Part shown: positions 16,387-24,740 of the stretch, piece after piece
Layout: every line of letters starts with the position of its first letter
How positions within the stretch are numbered: position 1 is the first letter of the stretch
Assembly (NCBI RefSeq): GCF_900104355.1
Contig: NZ_FNIY01000002.1
Location: forward strand, 1 to 64,000
Direction: 5' to 3'
Length of the DNA: 64,000 nucleotides
Source of the DNA: Phyllobacterium sp. OV277
Lineage (GTDB): Bacteria > Pseudomonadota > Alphaproteobacteria > Rhizobiales > Rhizobiaceae
Notes under the pieces: generated by a model
What the model was told of the DNA's origin: nothing
What the model saw: the letters and a program-made list of their open reading frames with translations, nothing else
Database searches by the model: none
Made by a program: the position numbers and the translations under genes

Positions 16387-17546
16387 AGGCCGAACTCCTT
16401 GCGGATCGCCTCGCTGTGCTCGCCAATACGCGGCGCCGCCCGGTCGGATTTTGCCCGTTTGCCGTTCACCCGGATGGGCGAGCGCGTCGTGAGAATGGAA
16501 ACATCGTCCTCGCGCTCGACGGTCTGCAGCATGTCGAGCACCTTGAAGCCCTCGCTCGCCATCAGTTCTTCCCAGTTCAGCACCTTCGCGCACCAGATAT
16601 CGGCGGGCTCAAGAATTGAAAGCCAGTGATCCGTATCCTCAGTTGCAAGCTTATTGGCGATGATCCGCTTGATTTCATCACGGGCGGTAAACCAGCTGGC
16701 GGGTGTATCGCGGTAAGGTGCGAGTTCATCCAGGCCCAGAAGGTCGGCAAGCTTTGGCAGGGGTGTCATGGCAAGGGCGAGATAATTGTCCTTGGTCGGA
16801 TAAACGCCATAGGGCGCGGAGAGATAGGCATGGGCGCTGCGGAAATCCGAGCGCTTGGGCAGGCGGCGGCCATCATTGAGATGCGTGGTCAGCACTTCGA
16901 ACTGGAAATCAATGAGAGACTCCAGCAGGCTTGTCTCGATGTGACTTCCGGTGCCGCTGATGCCACGTCTTACCAGTGCAGCCAGAATACCCTGAACCGT
17001 CGCGGCGCCCGCCAGCATATCGGCGACGGCAAGCCCGAATGGCACAGGCCCTTGGCTTTCATCGCCATTAAGCCACATCAGGCCCGAGCGCGATTGCGCC
17101 AGCAAGTCCTGCCCCGGACGCCCGACCCACGGACCCTCTTCGCCATAGCCGCTAATCCCGGCATAGACGAGACGCGGGTTGATCGCCTTAACAGCTTCAT
17201 AATCGAGGCCCAAACGCTTGATGACACCGGGACGGAAGTTCTGAATGAGAACATCAGCTTTCCCGAGAAGTGTCCGCAATGAGGCGAGATCGCTTTCGCT
17301 TTTCAGATCAATCGCCAGACTTTCCTTGGCGCGGTTGATCGCGTGGAAAATAGTCGAATCGCCGCCGATTTCCGTATCGCTCAAATAAAGCCGCCGGGAA
17401 AGATCGCCACCGTCAGGGCGCTCGATCTTGATAACCCGCGCACCCAGATCCATCAGGCGCAGCGAGGCATAAGGCCCTGACAGAAACTGGCTCATATCAA
17501 CGACAAGCAGCCCGGCGAGCGGCAGATCAGCATTATCCGTGGTCAT
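16383..17546 (-). CDS. CaiB/BaiF family (class III) CoA-transferase
   Basis: This 387-residue enzyme moves CoA between carboxylic acids. Family landmarks are [20 protein letters not shown] at the N-terminus, [36 protein letters not shown] and [16 protein letters not shown]. The catalytic Asp that carries the anhydride should be Asp147 in PGQDLLAQ. The length fits the family (about 380-430). It starts one base into the stop of the MaoC gene (TAATG) and ends overlapping the next start, so the three genes are tightly coupled. Together with a hydratase it suggests activation and hydration of an unsaturated or branched dicarboxylic acid, as with mesaconate, itaconate or methylmalate. The actual substrate is not visible. 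Confidence 0.92.
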   Translation of the reverse strand: MTTDNADLPLAGLLVVDMSQFLSGPYASLRLMDLGARVIKIERPDGGDLSRRLYLSDTEIGGDSTIFHAINRAKESLAIDLKSESDLASLRTLLGKADVLIQNFRPGVIKRLGLDYEAVKAINPRLVYAGISGYGEEGPWVGRPGQDLLAQSRSGLMWLNGDESQGPVPFGLAVADMLAGAATVQGILAALVRRGISGTGSHIETSLLESLIDFQFEVLTTHLNDGRRLPKRSDFRSAHAYLSAPYGVYPTKDNYLALAMTPLPKLADLLGLDELAPYRDTPASWFTARDEIKRIIANKLATEDTDHWLSILEPADIWCAKVLNWEELMASEGFKVLDMLQTVEREDDVSILTTRSPIRVNGKRAKSDRAAPRIGEHSEAIRKEFGL

Positions 17547-18097
17547 TATTTCTCAGTCTTTCCAATAAAATCGGCGGGGGTCTGGTATTTCACCGTTTGC
17601 AGATGCTCACAGTAGAGAACCAGTTCACCCTCGTTCTTGAACACCTCGTAGCTGGCGCGGATCAGCCCAAGTTCCTTGTAGCGCGGGCGCTTATCCAGAT
17701 TGGTGCGGATGGTGTAGATCGTGTCGTTGAGAAAGACCGGCTTGATAAAACGCAGCTTGTCATAGCCATAGGAAAAAGCATTGACGCAATTGGTTGCGAC
17801 AAGTCCGAGACCAGCGGAAAAGACAAATGCCCCGGCGACCAGCCGTCTGCCAAATATGCCCTCACTTTCCGCGAACATCTGATCCTGCACATAGGGGTGG
17901 ATGTCAGTGACCAGCGTATTGAAGAGGTGACTGTCGCTTTCGGATAGGGTTCGGCGCAGCGAGCGTATTTTTTGCCCGACGGGCCAATCCTCATAGAACC
18001 AGTTTTCCGCATTCCAGACCGGCAGCGCCGCATGATCGGCTGGCATGTTCTTTGGCTGTGTCGAGGACACGCCGACTGTGGGCGCAAAATCACTCAC
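17546..18097 (-). CDS. MaoC-family hydratase (hot-dog fold)
   Basis: This 183-residue protein matches MaoC-like enoyl-CoA hydratases, with a hydratase-type region [15 protein letters not shown] (Asp and His as catalytic candidates), [18 protein letters not shown] and the hot-dog strand [16 protein letters not shown]. It begins with a GTG at 18097-18095 that overlaps the stop of an 18-codon ORF. The N-terminal 25 residues are Pro/Ala-rich and probably flexible. The acyl-CoA substrate could be mesaconyl-CoA-like, judging from the CoA-transferase that follows, but this is inference. First full-length gene of the operon 18150-15235. Confidence 0.88.
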   Translation of the reverse strand: MSDFAPTVGVSSTQPKNMPADHAALPVWNAENWFYEDWPVGQKIRSLRRTLSESDSHLFNTLVTDIHPYVQDQMFAESEGIFGRRLVAGAFVFSAGLGLVATNCVNAFSYGYDKLRFIKPVFLNDTIYTIRTNLDKRPRYKELGLIRASYEVFKNEGELVLYCEHLQTVKYQTPADFIGKTEK

Positions 18098-18150
18098 AGC
18101 GGCACCTTAAAGGCACTCTTCAGGCTTTCAAAAATGGACTGGCGTCCCAT
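18094..18150 (-). CDS. 18-residue leader ORF coupled to the MaoC gene
   Basis: ATG at 18150-18148 stands behind a strong GAGGAGG ribosome site and is followed by [18 protein letters not shown] and TGA. The TGA overlaps the GTG start of the MaoC gene in a GTGA, the same coupling as between the later genes. The MaoC gene itself has no good ribosome site, so this small ORF probably delivers ribosomes to it. It is too short for the usual gene finders. It could be a regulatory leader peptide or merely a translational enhancer. Confidence 0.5.
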   Translation of the reverse strand: MGRQSIFESLKSAFKVPL

Positions 18151-18177
18151 GGTGCGATCCTCCTCAATCTTCTTTTG

Positions 18178-18206
18178 TGAATAATATTTTCACATATGGG
18201 TATTCA
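18178..18206. promoter_or_regulatory. possible operator: TGAATA - 17 bases - TATTCA
   Basis: A 6-bp perfect inverted repeat (18178-18183 and 18201-18206) separated by 17 AT-rich bases lies just upstream of the leader ORF and MaoC operon. Its position fits a repressor or activator site for that operon. No regulator gene is adjacent. This could be chance in AT-rich DNA. Confidence 0.25.
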
Positions 18207-18245
18207 TGACAAGCCATAAAACGAGAGAAAAAGCGGCCGCAATGC

Positions 18246-18290
18246 AAAAAGCCCGATGGCCGGATATTTCTATCCAGCCATCGGGCTTTG
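18246..18290 (-). terminator. strong intrinsic terminator after the hydroquinone reductase gene
   Basis: Read on the minus strand, GCCCGATGGCTGGATA pairs with TATCCGGCCATCGGGC (16-bp stem with one G-T pair) around a GAAA loop, followed by TTTTT (18250-18246). It lies 26 bases after the stop of the gene at 18316-19314 and isolates it from the MaoC operon. Confidence 0.9.
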
Positions 18291-18315
18291 GTTCAAAACG
18301 GCTGAAGTCAGCGCT

Positions 18316-19314
18316 CTAACGCAGGACGATGCCTTTGCCGATGAGGCGCTCCCGGTCATGCGGCCGATCAAAATCAATCAATGGCCCAGCCGGAACGATG
18401 CCGGTCGGATTGACCGAGGCGATGGAATAGTACCCGGTCTTGATGTGATCAATCTTCACCGTCTCGCGCACATTTTCGAACTGATAGAGTTCGCGCAGAT
18501 AATTGGACAGATGGTGATAATCCTCCAACCGCCGGATGTTGCATTTGAAAACACCATTATAGGCAGCGTCGAACCGGACCAGCGTCACAAACAGACGCCA
18601 GTCGGCTTCGGTTAGATATTGTCCTGCCAGATACCGATGATCGGCCAGATGTGCTTCCACACGATCAAGCGCCGCAAAAACATCCCTCACCGCTTCGTCG
18701 TAGCTTCCTTGCATCTTGGCAAACCCGGCACGGTACACGCCATTGTTGATATTGTCATAGATGAGCGCGTTCCACCGTTCGATCTCCGGCTGCAAGCTCT
18801 CCGGATAAAAATCCCTGCGATCCCCGGTCAGCCCATCGAATGCGGAATTCAGAATACGGATGATATCAGCCGACTCATTATTGACGATCTGCCCCTCCTG
18901 ACGATCCCAGAGCACCGGAACAGAAACCTTGCCGGTGTAAGTGGGCAAACCAGCCGTATAGAGTTGGTGCAGGTAATGGATCGGCGGTGCCTTTGACCCC
19001 GCATCGACAAGATTGGTGTATGTCCAGCCATTTTCCCCCAGGGCAGGCTCAGCCACTGCCACGCTGATGATGTTTTCCAGCCCTTTGAGGTGCCGAAAGA
19101 TCAGTGTCCGGGAAGCCCAGGGACAAAGATAGGATACAAAAAGCTGATAACGGCCAGCCTCTGCCTTGAAGGTGGGAGTGCCCTCTTTGTCGAGCACGCC
19201 ATCCGGCGTAATCCAGTTGCGAAACCGAGTCGGCTCACGATGGAATGCCCCATCCTTCATTTCACTGGCGGCAACGTCGCCTTTGATCCACTGTCCATTC
19301 ACGAGGGCTGGCAT
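18316..19314 (-). CDS. glutathionyl-hydroquinone reductase (Xi-class glutathione S-transferase)
   Basis: This 332-residue enzyme starts at MPALVNGQW behind AGGAA; a longer frame to 19371 adds an unlikely leader. The catalytic cysteine is Cys64 in SYLCPWASR, the Xi-class hallmark (Cys-Pro-Trp-Ala). It is followed by HLKGLENIISVAVAEP, VPVLWDRQEGQIVNNESADIIRI in the thioredoxin-fold domain, and an all-helical C-terminal domain with YLAGQYLTEADWRLFVTLVRFDAAY. Known members reduce glutathionyl-hydroquinones to free hydroquinones with glutathione in the cytoplasm, and so help quinone or chlorinated-aromatic detoxification. The gene stands alone with its own terminator and lies downstream of the ilvD-type gene on the same strand. 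Confidence 0.93.
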   Translation of the reverse strand: MPALVNGQWIKGDVAASEMKDGAFHREPTRFRNWITPDGVLDKEGTPTFKAEAGRYQLFVSYLCPWASRTLIFRHLKGLENIISVAVAEPALGENGWTYTNLVDAGSKAPPIHYLHQLYTAGLPTYTGKVSVPVLWDRQEGQIVNNESADIIRILNSAFDGLTGDRRDFYPESLQPEIERWNALIYDNINNGVYRAGFAKMQGSYDEAVRDVFAALDRVEAHLADHRYLAGQYLTEADWRLFVTLVRFDAAYNGVFKCNIRRLEDYHHLSNYLRELYQFENVRETVKIDHIKTGYYSIASVNPTGIVPAGPLIDFDRPHDRERLIGKGIVLR

Positions 19315-19407
19315 ATGCTTATTTCCTGACGATTTCGATTGTGCGTCAGGATCGCATTTCATGGGCGGCATTCATACCGCCCATGCTTTTGACAGACTGT
19401 TCTCAAT

Positions 19408-21081
19408 CTAATCCGTGACCGCACCTTCGCTGGCAGATTTGGTGAGTTTGGCAAATTTTGCCAGAACGCCGCGCGTGTAGCGGGGGGCAGGCTGTTGCCA
19501 AGCCTTGCGCCGTTCTGCCAGCTCAGCATCGCTCACTTCCAGTTGCAGAAGCTGTTTGTGGGCGTCAATGGTGATCGTGTCGCCTTCCTTGATCAGCGCA
19601 ATCGCACCACCTTCGAAGGCCTCAGGCGTAACATGGCCGACGACCATGCCCCACGTCCCGCCGGAGAAACGACCATCGGTTATCAACCCAACACTCTCAC
19701 CGAGACCACGCCCGATAATCGCCGATGTTGGCGCCAGCATCTCCGGCATGCCGGGTCCGCCCTTGGGTCCGAGATAGCGCAGAACGACCACATCACCGGG
19801 CCTGATTTTATCCGACAGAATAGCATCCATCGCCGATTGCTCGTCATCAAACACCCGTGCAGGGCCTTGAATGACAGGGTTCTTCAGGCCGGTAATCTTG
19901 GCGACAGCACCCTCCGTTGCCAGATTACCCCGAAGGATCGCCAGATGCCCTTCCTTATAGAGCGCCTTGTCGATGGTCCGGATTATATTCTGATCAGCGG
20001 GCGGCGCATCTGGAACGTGAACCAGTTCCTCGGCGATGGTGCGACCGGTGATTGTCAGGCAATCGCCATGCAGCAGCCCTGCATTGAGCAGGATTTTCAA
20101 AACCTGCGGAATGCCGCCAACCTGATGCAGATCAACAGCCATATATTGGCCTGATGGCCGAAGATTGCAGATAACCGGCACCTTGCGGCGCACACGTTCG
20201 AAATCATCGAGCGTCCATTCGACTTCAGCCGCATGGGCAATGGCGAGGAAATGCAGGACACCATTGGTTGAACCGCCGGTCGCCATGATCAGCGACACGG
20301 CATTTTCAATGGATTTGCGGGTGATGATATCGCGCGGACGGATTCCCCGGCGCACCGCCTCCACCAGAACGCGCGCCGACTCTGTTGTGCTATCAACCTT
20401 TTCGGCGTCGGGATTGGCCATGGTCGATGAGGACATGAGCGACATGCCCAACGCCTCGAACGAGGAACTCATCGTATTGGCCGTGTACATGCCGCCACAG
20501 GAACCCGTGGAGGGACAGGCATGCCGCTCAATGCCTTCAAAATCTTCCTGACTCATTTTTCCAGCCATGAAAGACCCGACCGCCTCAAAGGACGAAACGA
20601 TGGAAAGGTCTTTGCCCTTCCATTTGCCCGGCTTGATCGTGCCGCCATAGACATAGATCGCCGGAACATTGGTGCGGGCAATGGCGATCATACCACCCGG
20701 CATGTTCTTGTCGCAGCCGCCAAGCACCAGAACGCCATCCATCCACTGACCGTTGACGCAGGTTTCGATGCAATCGGCGATGACTTCGCGGGAGATCAGC
20801 GAATATTTCATGCCTTCCGTGCCCATGGCCATGCCATCGGAAATGGTTGGCGTGCCAAAGATTTGCGGATTGCCGCCCGCCGCCTTGACCGCAGCAACCG
20901 CCGCATCGGCCAATGGCTGCAATCCGGCGTTGCATGGCGTGATGGTGGAGTGGCCGTTGGCGATGCCGATCATCGGCTTGTCAAAATCCGCCTTCTCATA
21001 ACCCAGCGCATAATACATCGCGCGGTTGGGCGAGCGCGCTACGCCCTGTGTGATATGTTTCGACCGTTCATTGGCTGCCAT
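19408..21081 (-). CDS. ilvD: dihydroxy-acid dehydratase (IlvD/Edd family)
   Basis: This 557-residue iron-sulphur dehydratase converts 2,3-dihydroxy acids to 2-keto acids in valine/isoleucine synthesis, or a sugar acid in some paralogues. The cluster and Mg-binding motifs are visible: [10 protein letters not shown] near residue 50, [10 protein letters not shown] near 125, [18 protein letters not shown] near 195, and the C-terminal [19 protein letters not shown]. It is shorter than the roughly 610-residue IlvD of enterobacteria and many rhizobia and belongs to the shorter IlvD branch. The divergent LysR gene 126 bases away is a likely regulator. That arrangement leaves open whether this copy serves amino-acid synthesis or a catabolic route. 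Confidence 0.9.
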   Translation of the reverse strand: MAANERSKHITQGVARSPNRAMYYALGYEKADFDKPMIGIANGHSTITPCNAGLQPLADAAVAAVKAAGGNPQIFGTPTISDGMAMGTEGMKYSLISREVIADCIETCVNGQWMDGVLVLGGCDKNMPGGMIAIARTNVPAIYVYGGTIKPGKWKGKDLSIVSSFEAVGSFMAGKMSQEDFEGIERHACPSTGSCGGMYTANTMSSSFEALGMSLMSSSTMANPDAEKVDSTTESARVLVEAVRRGIRPRDIITRKSIENAVSLIMATGGSTNGVLHFLAIAHAAEVEWTLDDFERVRRKVPVICNLRPSGQYMAVDLHQVGGIPQVLKILLNAGLLHGDCLTITGRTIAEELVHVPDAPPADQNIIRTIDKALYKEGHLAILRGNLATEGAVAKITGLKNPVIQGPARVFDDEQSAMDAILSDKIRPGDVVVLRYLGPKGGPGMPEMLAPTSAIIGRGLGESVGLITDGRFSGGTWGMVVGHVTPEAFEGGAIALIKEGDTITIDAHKQLLQLEVSDAELAERRKAWQQPAPRYTRGVLAKFAKLTKSASEGAVTD

Positions 21082-21154
21082 GGCTGTTCCTCCACAAGGA
21101 CATTTTGGTTCGAAGACCCGATCGTCTTTTGTTTAGAGCGTTTCCAAACAAGTG

Positions 21155-21170
21155 TGAAATATATAATTCA
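21155..21170. promoter_or_regulatory. 16-bp palindromic site between ilvD and lysR
   Basis: TGAAATATATAATTCA is a near-perfect palindrome (TGAA-N8-TTCA) in the 126-base divergent spacer, 38 bases before the LysR start. A LysR dimer half-site or a shared operator is plausible. It does not match the T-N11-A core exactly, so the assignment is tentative. Confidence 0.35.
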
Positions 21171-21207
21171 TGCTTGATTAGGTCGTTTTCCATATTACAA
21201 ACGCGAT

Positions 21208-22119
21208 ATGGATTTGCGTCAGCTGCGCTACTTTATCACTGTTGCCGAGGAACTGCATTTCGGCCGGGCTGCCGCACGACTGAACATGACCCAACCGCCA
21301 CTGAGCCAGACCATTCTCGCGCTCGAAGAGGAAATCGGTGTCGAATTGTTCGCCCGCACCAAGCGCAGTGTTGTGCTGACACCGGCAGGCGCGCAATGGC
21401 TTGATCATGTGCGGAAGATTTTGGACGACGCGGCGGCATTGCCCACAATCGCCCGGCAACTGTCACGCGGAACGCTGGGCACTTTGAAACTCGCCTTTGT
21501 CAGCACCGCCGATTACAGCCTGCTGCCAAAACTGCTCAGCCGCTACAGAACTGATTATCCCGAAGTGCACGTCAATTTGCAGGAGGCAACCAGCGACTGG
21601 CAGATCGAAACTCTTTTGCAGGACGACATTCACGCGGGTCTGATCATTCCACCGCCGCAGGCGGCTCTTCACGCCTCGCTAACCTATCTGCCGCTCCTGC
21701 AGGAAGAGCTGGTGGCCGCCATACCGGAAGAATGGTTGCTATCGGGAAGGCTCAAAAGTGTCGATGGCACGCTGGATATCACCGCCGCATTATCGGAGCC
21801 GTTGATTATCTTTCCCCGCCGCAGCGCGCCAGCCTTTCATGATCTGATCACCGGCTACTACATCGACAATGGTGCCGCTCCACTGATCGGACAGGAAGCA
21901 ATCCAGATGCAGACGATCATCAGCCTAGTCTCCACCGGAATGGGGATCGCGCTGGTGCCGGAATCGCTGCAAAATCTTGGCCGCACCGGCGTGCGTTATC
22001 TCAAACTCTCCGGCGAGCCGCCCGTCATCGAAACCGGGCTGATCTGGCGCAGGGATGATCCATCCCCTACCCTGAAACATCTGGTAGCTATCGCTGCGAA
22101 AATCAGCGAATTGCCTTGA
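21208..22119 (+). CDS. LysR-family transcriptional regulator
   Basis: This 303-residue regulator has the standard LysR layout: N-terminal winged HTH at residues 1-60 (MDLRQLRYFITVAEELHFGRAA, then MTQPPLSQTILALEEEIG) and a periplasmic-binding-protein-like effector domain from about 90 to the end (LGTLKLAFVSTADYSLLPKLLSR...). It is divergent from the ilvD-type gene, so regulation of that gene in response to a small acid is likely. Its 3' end overlaps the convergent mltB-type gene by 17 bases. Confidence 0.93.
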   Translation: MDLRQLRYFITVAEELHFGRAAARLNMTQPPLSQTILALEEEIGVELFARTKRSVVLTPAGAQWLDHVRKILDDAAALPTIARQLSRGTLGTLKLAFVSTADYSLLPKLLSRYRTDYPEVHVNLQEATSDWQIETLLQDDIHAGLIIPPPQAALHASLTYLPLLQEELVAAIPEEWLLSGRLKSVDGTLDITAALSEPLIIFPRRSAPAFHDLITGYYIDNGAAPLIGQEAIQMQTIISLVSTGMGIALVPESLQNLGRTGVRYLKLSGEPPVIETGLIWRRDDPSPTLKHLVAIAAKISELP

Positions 22120-23353
22120 CCAGGTCCTTATCCGGAAAACAGGTGGCAGGCTGGCCCTGCTTCGCCTGCCAATCGCCAATGGAGCGCCTTGTCTTGAACC
22201 CCGGGAAACCGTCGGCGCCACCAGCGTCATAGCCCTTTTTCTCCAGTGCTTTCTGCAAGCTGGCAATATCGGAACGGTAGAGCCCGCCCACATCACCCCA
22301 GCCAACCGAGAAGCCCTTGGCGCCACTGCCAATGCGATCGCCGACATGGGCAATGAAGAGCGCATAAAGATCGCTCATATTGTATTCTTTGATGACATAG
22401 AAATTCTTGGTCACGACGAAAGCCGGTCCATGCCGCCCCGCAGGCATCAGCAGAAAACCTTCGCGATTTGTCTCGCTCGATGGAAACGGCTTGCCGTTGA
22501 CGCGAGTAATGCCGAGCTTGGACCAAGCGGCGAAGGGCTTGCCCTGATCCGGTCCTTCCAGCGAGCAGCTGACATTTTGGGGAACGTTAACTTCATAGCC
22601 CCAGTCGCGCCCACGCTGCCAACCATATTGTGCCAGATAATGGCCGATGGAACCAAGCGTATCGGGAACCGAATTCCAGATGTCGCGTTTGCCGTCCCCG
22701 TCAAAATCCACCGCATGCTGGAGATAGGACGTCGGCATGAATTGCGGCTGCCCGAGCGCGCCAGCCCATGAGCTTTTCATGGCGCCGACGCCGATATAGC
22801 CTTTTTCAACGATCTGCAGTGCCGCGATCAATTCCTTACGGAACATATCCTTGCGTGTGGCCAAAAAGGCCTTGGTGCCAAGCACGGTAAAGGCATTGTT
22901 GGGAATCTTGACGCTGCCATAGCCGCTTTCGCGGCCCCAGATCGCCAGCACAATGGGGCCGGGTACACCATATTTGCTCTCAACGGCTTTGAGAATTTTG
23001 GCATATTGACCGGCTCGTGCCGTACCGCCTGATGTGACTGCACCAACCGTCTTGTCGTTGAAGTATTTGCCGGGTGAGCCGAATTCCGATTGCTTCTGTT
23101 CCTTCGGCGTCTGCGGCTTTTCACCGGGCATAACCAGATCAGGCAGATCGAAATTCAACGTGACGCCGGAAAAGGCATCATCGAAAACCGCTTTGGAAAC
23201 GCCTAGCGTCTTGGCTTCCGGCCACAGATCATTGGCAAGCCACGTCCGGAATTGCGCTTCGATTTCAGGCTTGGAAGCGGCAAAACCAGCTGTTGCATAG
23301 AGAAGTACGGCTATCACCGCCCCAAGGACTGATTTCATCGGGCGTTTGATCAA
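22103..23353 (-). CDS. lytic murein transglycosylase (MltB-like) with peptidoglycan-binding domain
   Basis: This 416-residue periplasmic enzyme cleaves the MurNAc-GlcNAc bond of peptidoglycan to give anhydro-MurNAc ends. Residues 1-25 are a signal peptide (VIAVLLYATAGFAAS). The catalytic Glu142 is in IWGRESGYG, followed by the MltB pattern GALGQPQFMPTSYLQHAVDFDGDGKRDIW. The C-terminal 60 residues form a peptidoglycan-binding domain (SLQKALEKKGYDAGGADGFPG). No lipobox is seen, so it is soluble, unlike E. coli MltB. It is the last gene of a chain with recR, whose stop lies 11 bases upstream. Its 3' end overlaps lysR. Confidence 0.93.
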   Translation of the reverse strand: MIKRPMKSVLGAVIAVLLYATAGFAASKPEIEAQFRTWLANDLWPEAKTLGVSKAVFDDAFSGVTLNFDLPDLVMPGEKPQTPKEQKQSEFGSPGKYFNDKTVGAVTSGGTARAGQYAKILKAVESKYGVPGPIVLAIWGRESGYGSVKIPNNAFTVLGTKAFLATRKDMFRKELIAALQIVEKGYIGVGAMKSSWAGALGQPQFMPTSYLQHAVDFDGDGKRDIWNSVPDTLGSIGHYLAQYGWQRGRDWGYEVNVPQNVSCSLEGPDQGKPFAAWSKLGITRVNGKPFPSSETNREGFLLMPAGRHGPAFVVTKNFYVIKEYNMSDLYALFIAHVGDRIGSGAKGFSVGWGDVGGLYRSDIASLQKALEKKGYDAGGADGFPGFKTRRSIGDWQAKQGQPATCFPDKDLVKAIR

Positions 23354-23364
23354 AAGCCTTCTCC

Positions 23365-23970
23365 CTATAACGTCGTCCGTGCACGCAGGGCCGCCGTCAG
23401 CGTGCCCTCATCCAGATAATCCAGTTCGCCGCCGACAGGCACCCCATGGGCAAGCCGTGTGATGCGCACTTCGAAATCCGCCAGCTGGTCGGTGATGTAA
23501 TGCGCCGTTGTCTGCCCCTCAACAGTCGCATTGACAGCGAGAATGACCTCCTTGATCTCGCCTTCCGCCACCCGGCTGACAAGGCTTGCAATGTTGAGAT
23601 CATCAGGGCCGACACCATCCAGCGGCGACAGGCGGCCGCCAAGCACATGGTAGCGGACATTCATGGAGCCGGCACGCTCAAGCGCCCAAAGATCGGAAAC
23701 ATCCTCGACCACAATCAGCGTCGCCCGTTCCCGGCGCGGGTCGGTGCAGATCATGCAGGGATCAGACGTATCGACATTGCCGCATGTGGAACAGATGCGT
23801 ACCTTTTCCGCTGCATCCTGCATGGCGGAACCGAGCGGGATGAGCAGTGCTTCTTTTTTCTTGATCAGATGCAGCGCCGCCCGGCGTGCAGAACGCGGCC
23901 CGAGGCCCGGCACTTTGGCCAGAAGCTGGATCAGGCGTTCAATTTCAGGACCGGCGATTCGTTTCGACAT
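23365..23970 (-). CDS. recR: recombination protein RecR
   Basis: This 201-residue protein acts with RecF and RecO to load RecA at gapped DNA. It has the helix-hairpin-helix region [20 protein letters not shown] at 18-37, a Cys4 zinc finger with Cys60, Cys63, Cys72 and Cys75, and a Toprim domain ([19 protein letters not shown]...[19 protein letters not shown]). Length is standard. Together with ybaB and dnaX upstream this is the classic dnaX-ybaB-recR order, although here ybaB and recR are 428 bases apart, which is unusual. Confidence 0.97.
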   Translation of the reverse strand: MSKRIAGPEIERLIQLLAKVPGLGPRSARRAALHLIKKKEALLIPLGSAMQDAAEKVRICSTCGNVDTSDPCMICTDPRRERATLIVVEDVSDLWALERAGSMNVRYHVLGGRLSPLDGVGPDDLNIASLVSRVAEGEIKEVILAVNATVEGQTTAHYITDQLADFEVRITRLAHGVPVGGELDYLDEGTLTAALRARTTL

Positions 23971-24398
23971 ATCGACGGTTTAAAGCAAATTCGGCTTGTA
24001 GGGAATCGCAGACGCAACCTGAGCGGAAAGTGGCCGAAATTTCACAACCCTGCATTCGTTGCCGACAGCCAAGAACCAAGTAATCATCACCGCAAGCGTT
24101 GCAAGACGCAATGGTTCGAAGGCGAAGCAGCAGCACTGTGCCAGCCGGTGCATCGGGAGAATGGGCTACCCGACTGTAGCAACAGCCTTGCCTTTGAACT
24201 TGGAGGTGAAATTATGCGGATTTTTCCGTTTAGTATTACCCTCATTATGAAGAAAACCCGGACGAGCTGGTCATGGACCGTCCGGGTTCAATTTTCAAAA
24301 TGAGGACAGGAGACGGGCGAAAGCTCGTCTCCAACTCCGGGCCAGTATAGGCCAAACTTTCTCTATTTCCAATAAACTTGTGATTGCAACGCTCGCGA
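23971..24398. other. 428-base spacer between ybaB and recR with two hairpins
   Basis: No supported gene lies here. The coding-like frames have no ribosome site or recognisable product. Read on the minus strand, AACCCGGACG/CGTCCGGGTT (about 24257-24289) makes a 10-bp stem followed by TTTTC, a probable terminator for ybaB. A second 10-bp stem with a GAAA loop, GGAGACGGGC/GCTCGTCTCC, lies at about 24309-24332. A separate promoter for recR-mltB must lie between the hairpins and 23970. I could not pick it out with confidence. Confidence 0.4.
24254..24292 (-). terminator. probable intrinsic terminator downstream of ybaB
   Basis: On the minus strand a 10-bp GC-rich stem (GAACCCGGACG paired with CGTCCGGGTT, about 13-base loop) is followed by TTTTCTTC. 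It lies about 105 bases after the ybaB stop and may separate dnaX-ybaB from recR-mltB. Confidence 0.6.
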
Positions 24399-24722
24399 TC
24401 AAAACGGCAGCTTGAAACCGGGCGGGATCGGCAGACCAGCGGTGAGCGCCTGAGTCTTCTCCGCCATAATAGCCTCGACCTTCGCCTTGGCCTCGTTATG
24501 GGCAGCGATAATCAGATCCTCAAGAATCTCCACATCATCTTCCTTAAACAGGGACGGATCGATCTTGAGCGAGGTCAACGCACCCTTGCCTGACAGCTTC
24601 ACCGTGACGAGACCGCCGCCCGAATGCCCTTCAGCTTCAAGCGCTGCGATTTCTTCCTGCATGGCGGCCATCTTGCCCTGCATTTCCTTGGCCTGTTTCA
24701 TCATGCCCATAATGTCACGCAT
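24399..24722 (-). CDS. YbaB/EbfC-family nucleoid-associated protein
   Basis: This 107-residue DNA-binding protein forms tweezer-like dimers. The N-terminal helix ([22 protein letters not shown]) is followed by [32 protein letters not shown] and the helical [20 protein letters not shown], the whole YbaB fold. It lies 18 bases after dnaX and is surely co-transcribed with it. This placement is conserved across bacteria, and the protein is usually discussed as a nucleoid factor linked to recombination. Confidence 0.95.
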   Translation of the reverse strand: MRDIMGMMKQAKEMQGKMAAMQEEIAALEAEGHSGGGLVTVKLSGKGALTSLKIDPSLFKEDDVEILEDLIIAAHNEAKAKVEAIMAEKTQALTAGLPIPPGFKLPF

Positions 24723-24740
24723 GGGAAAAACTCCTTTTGA

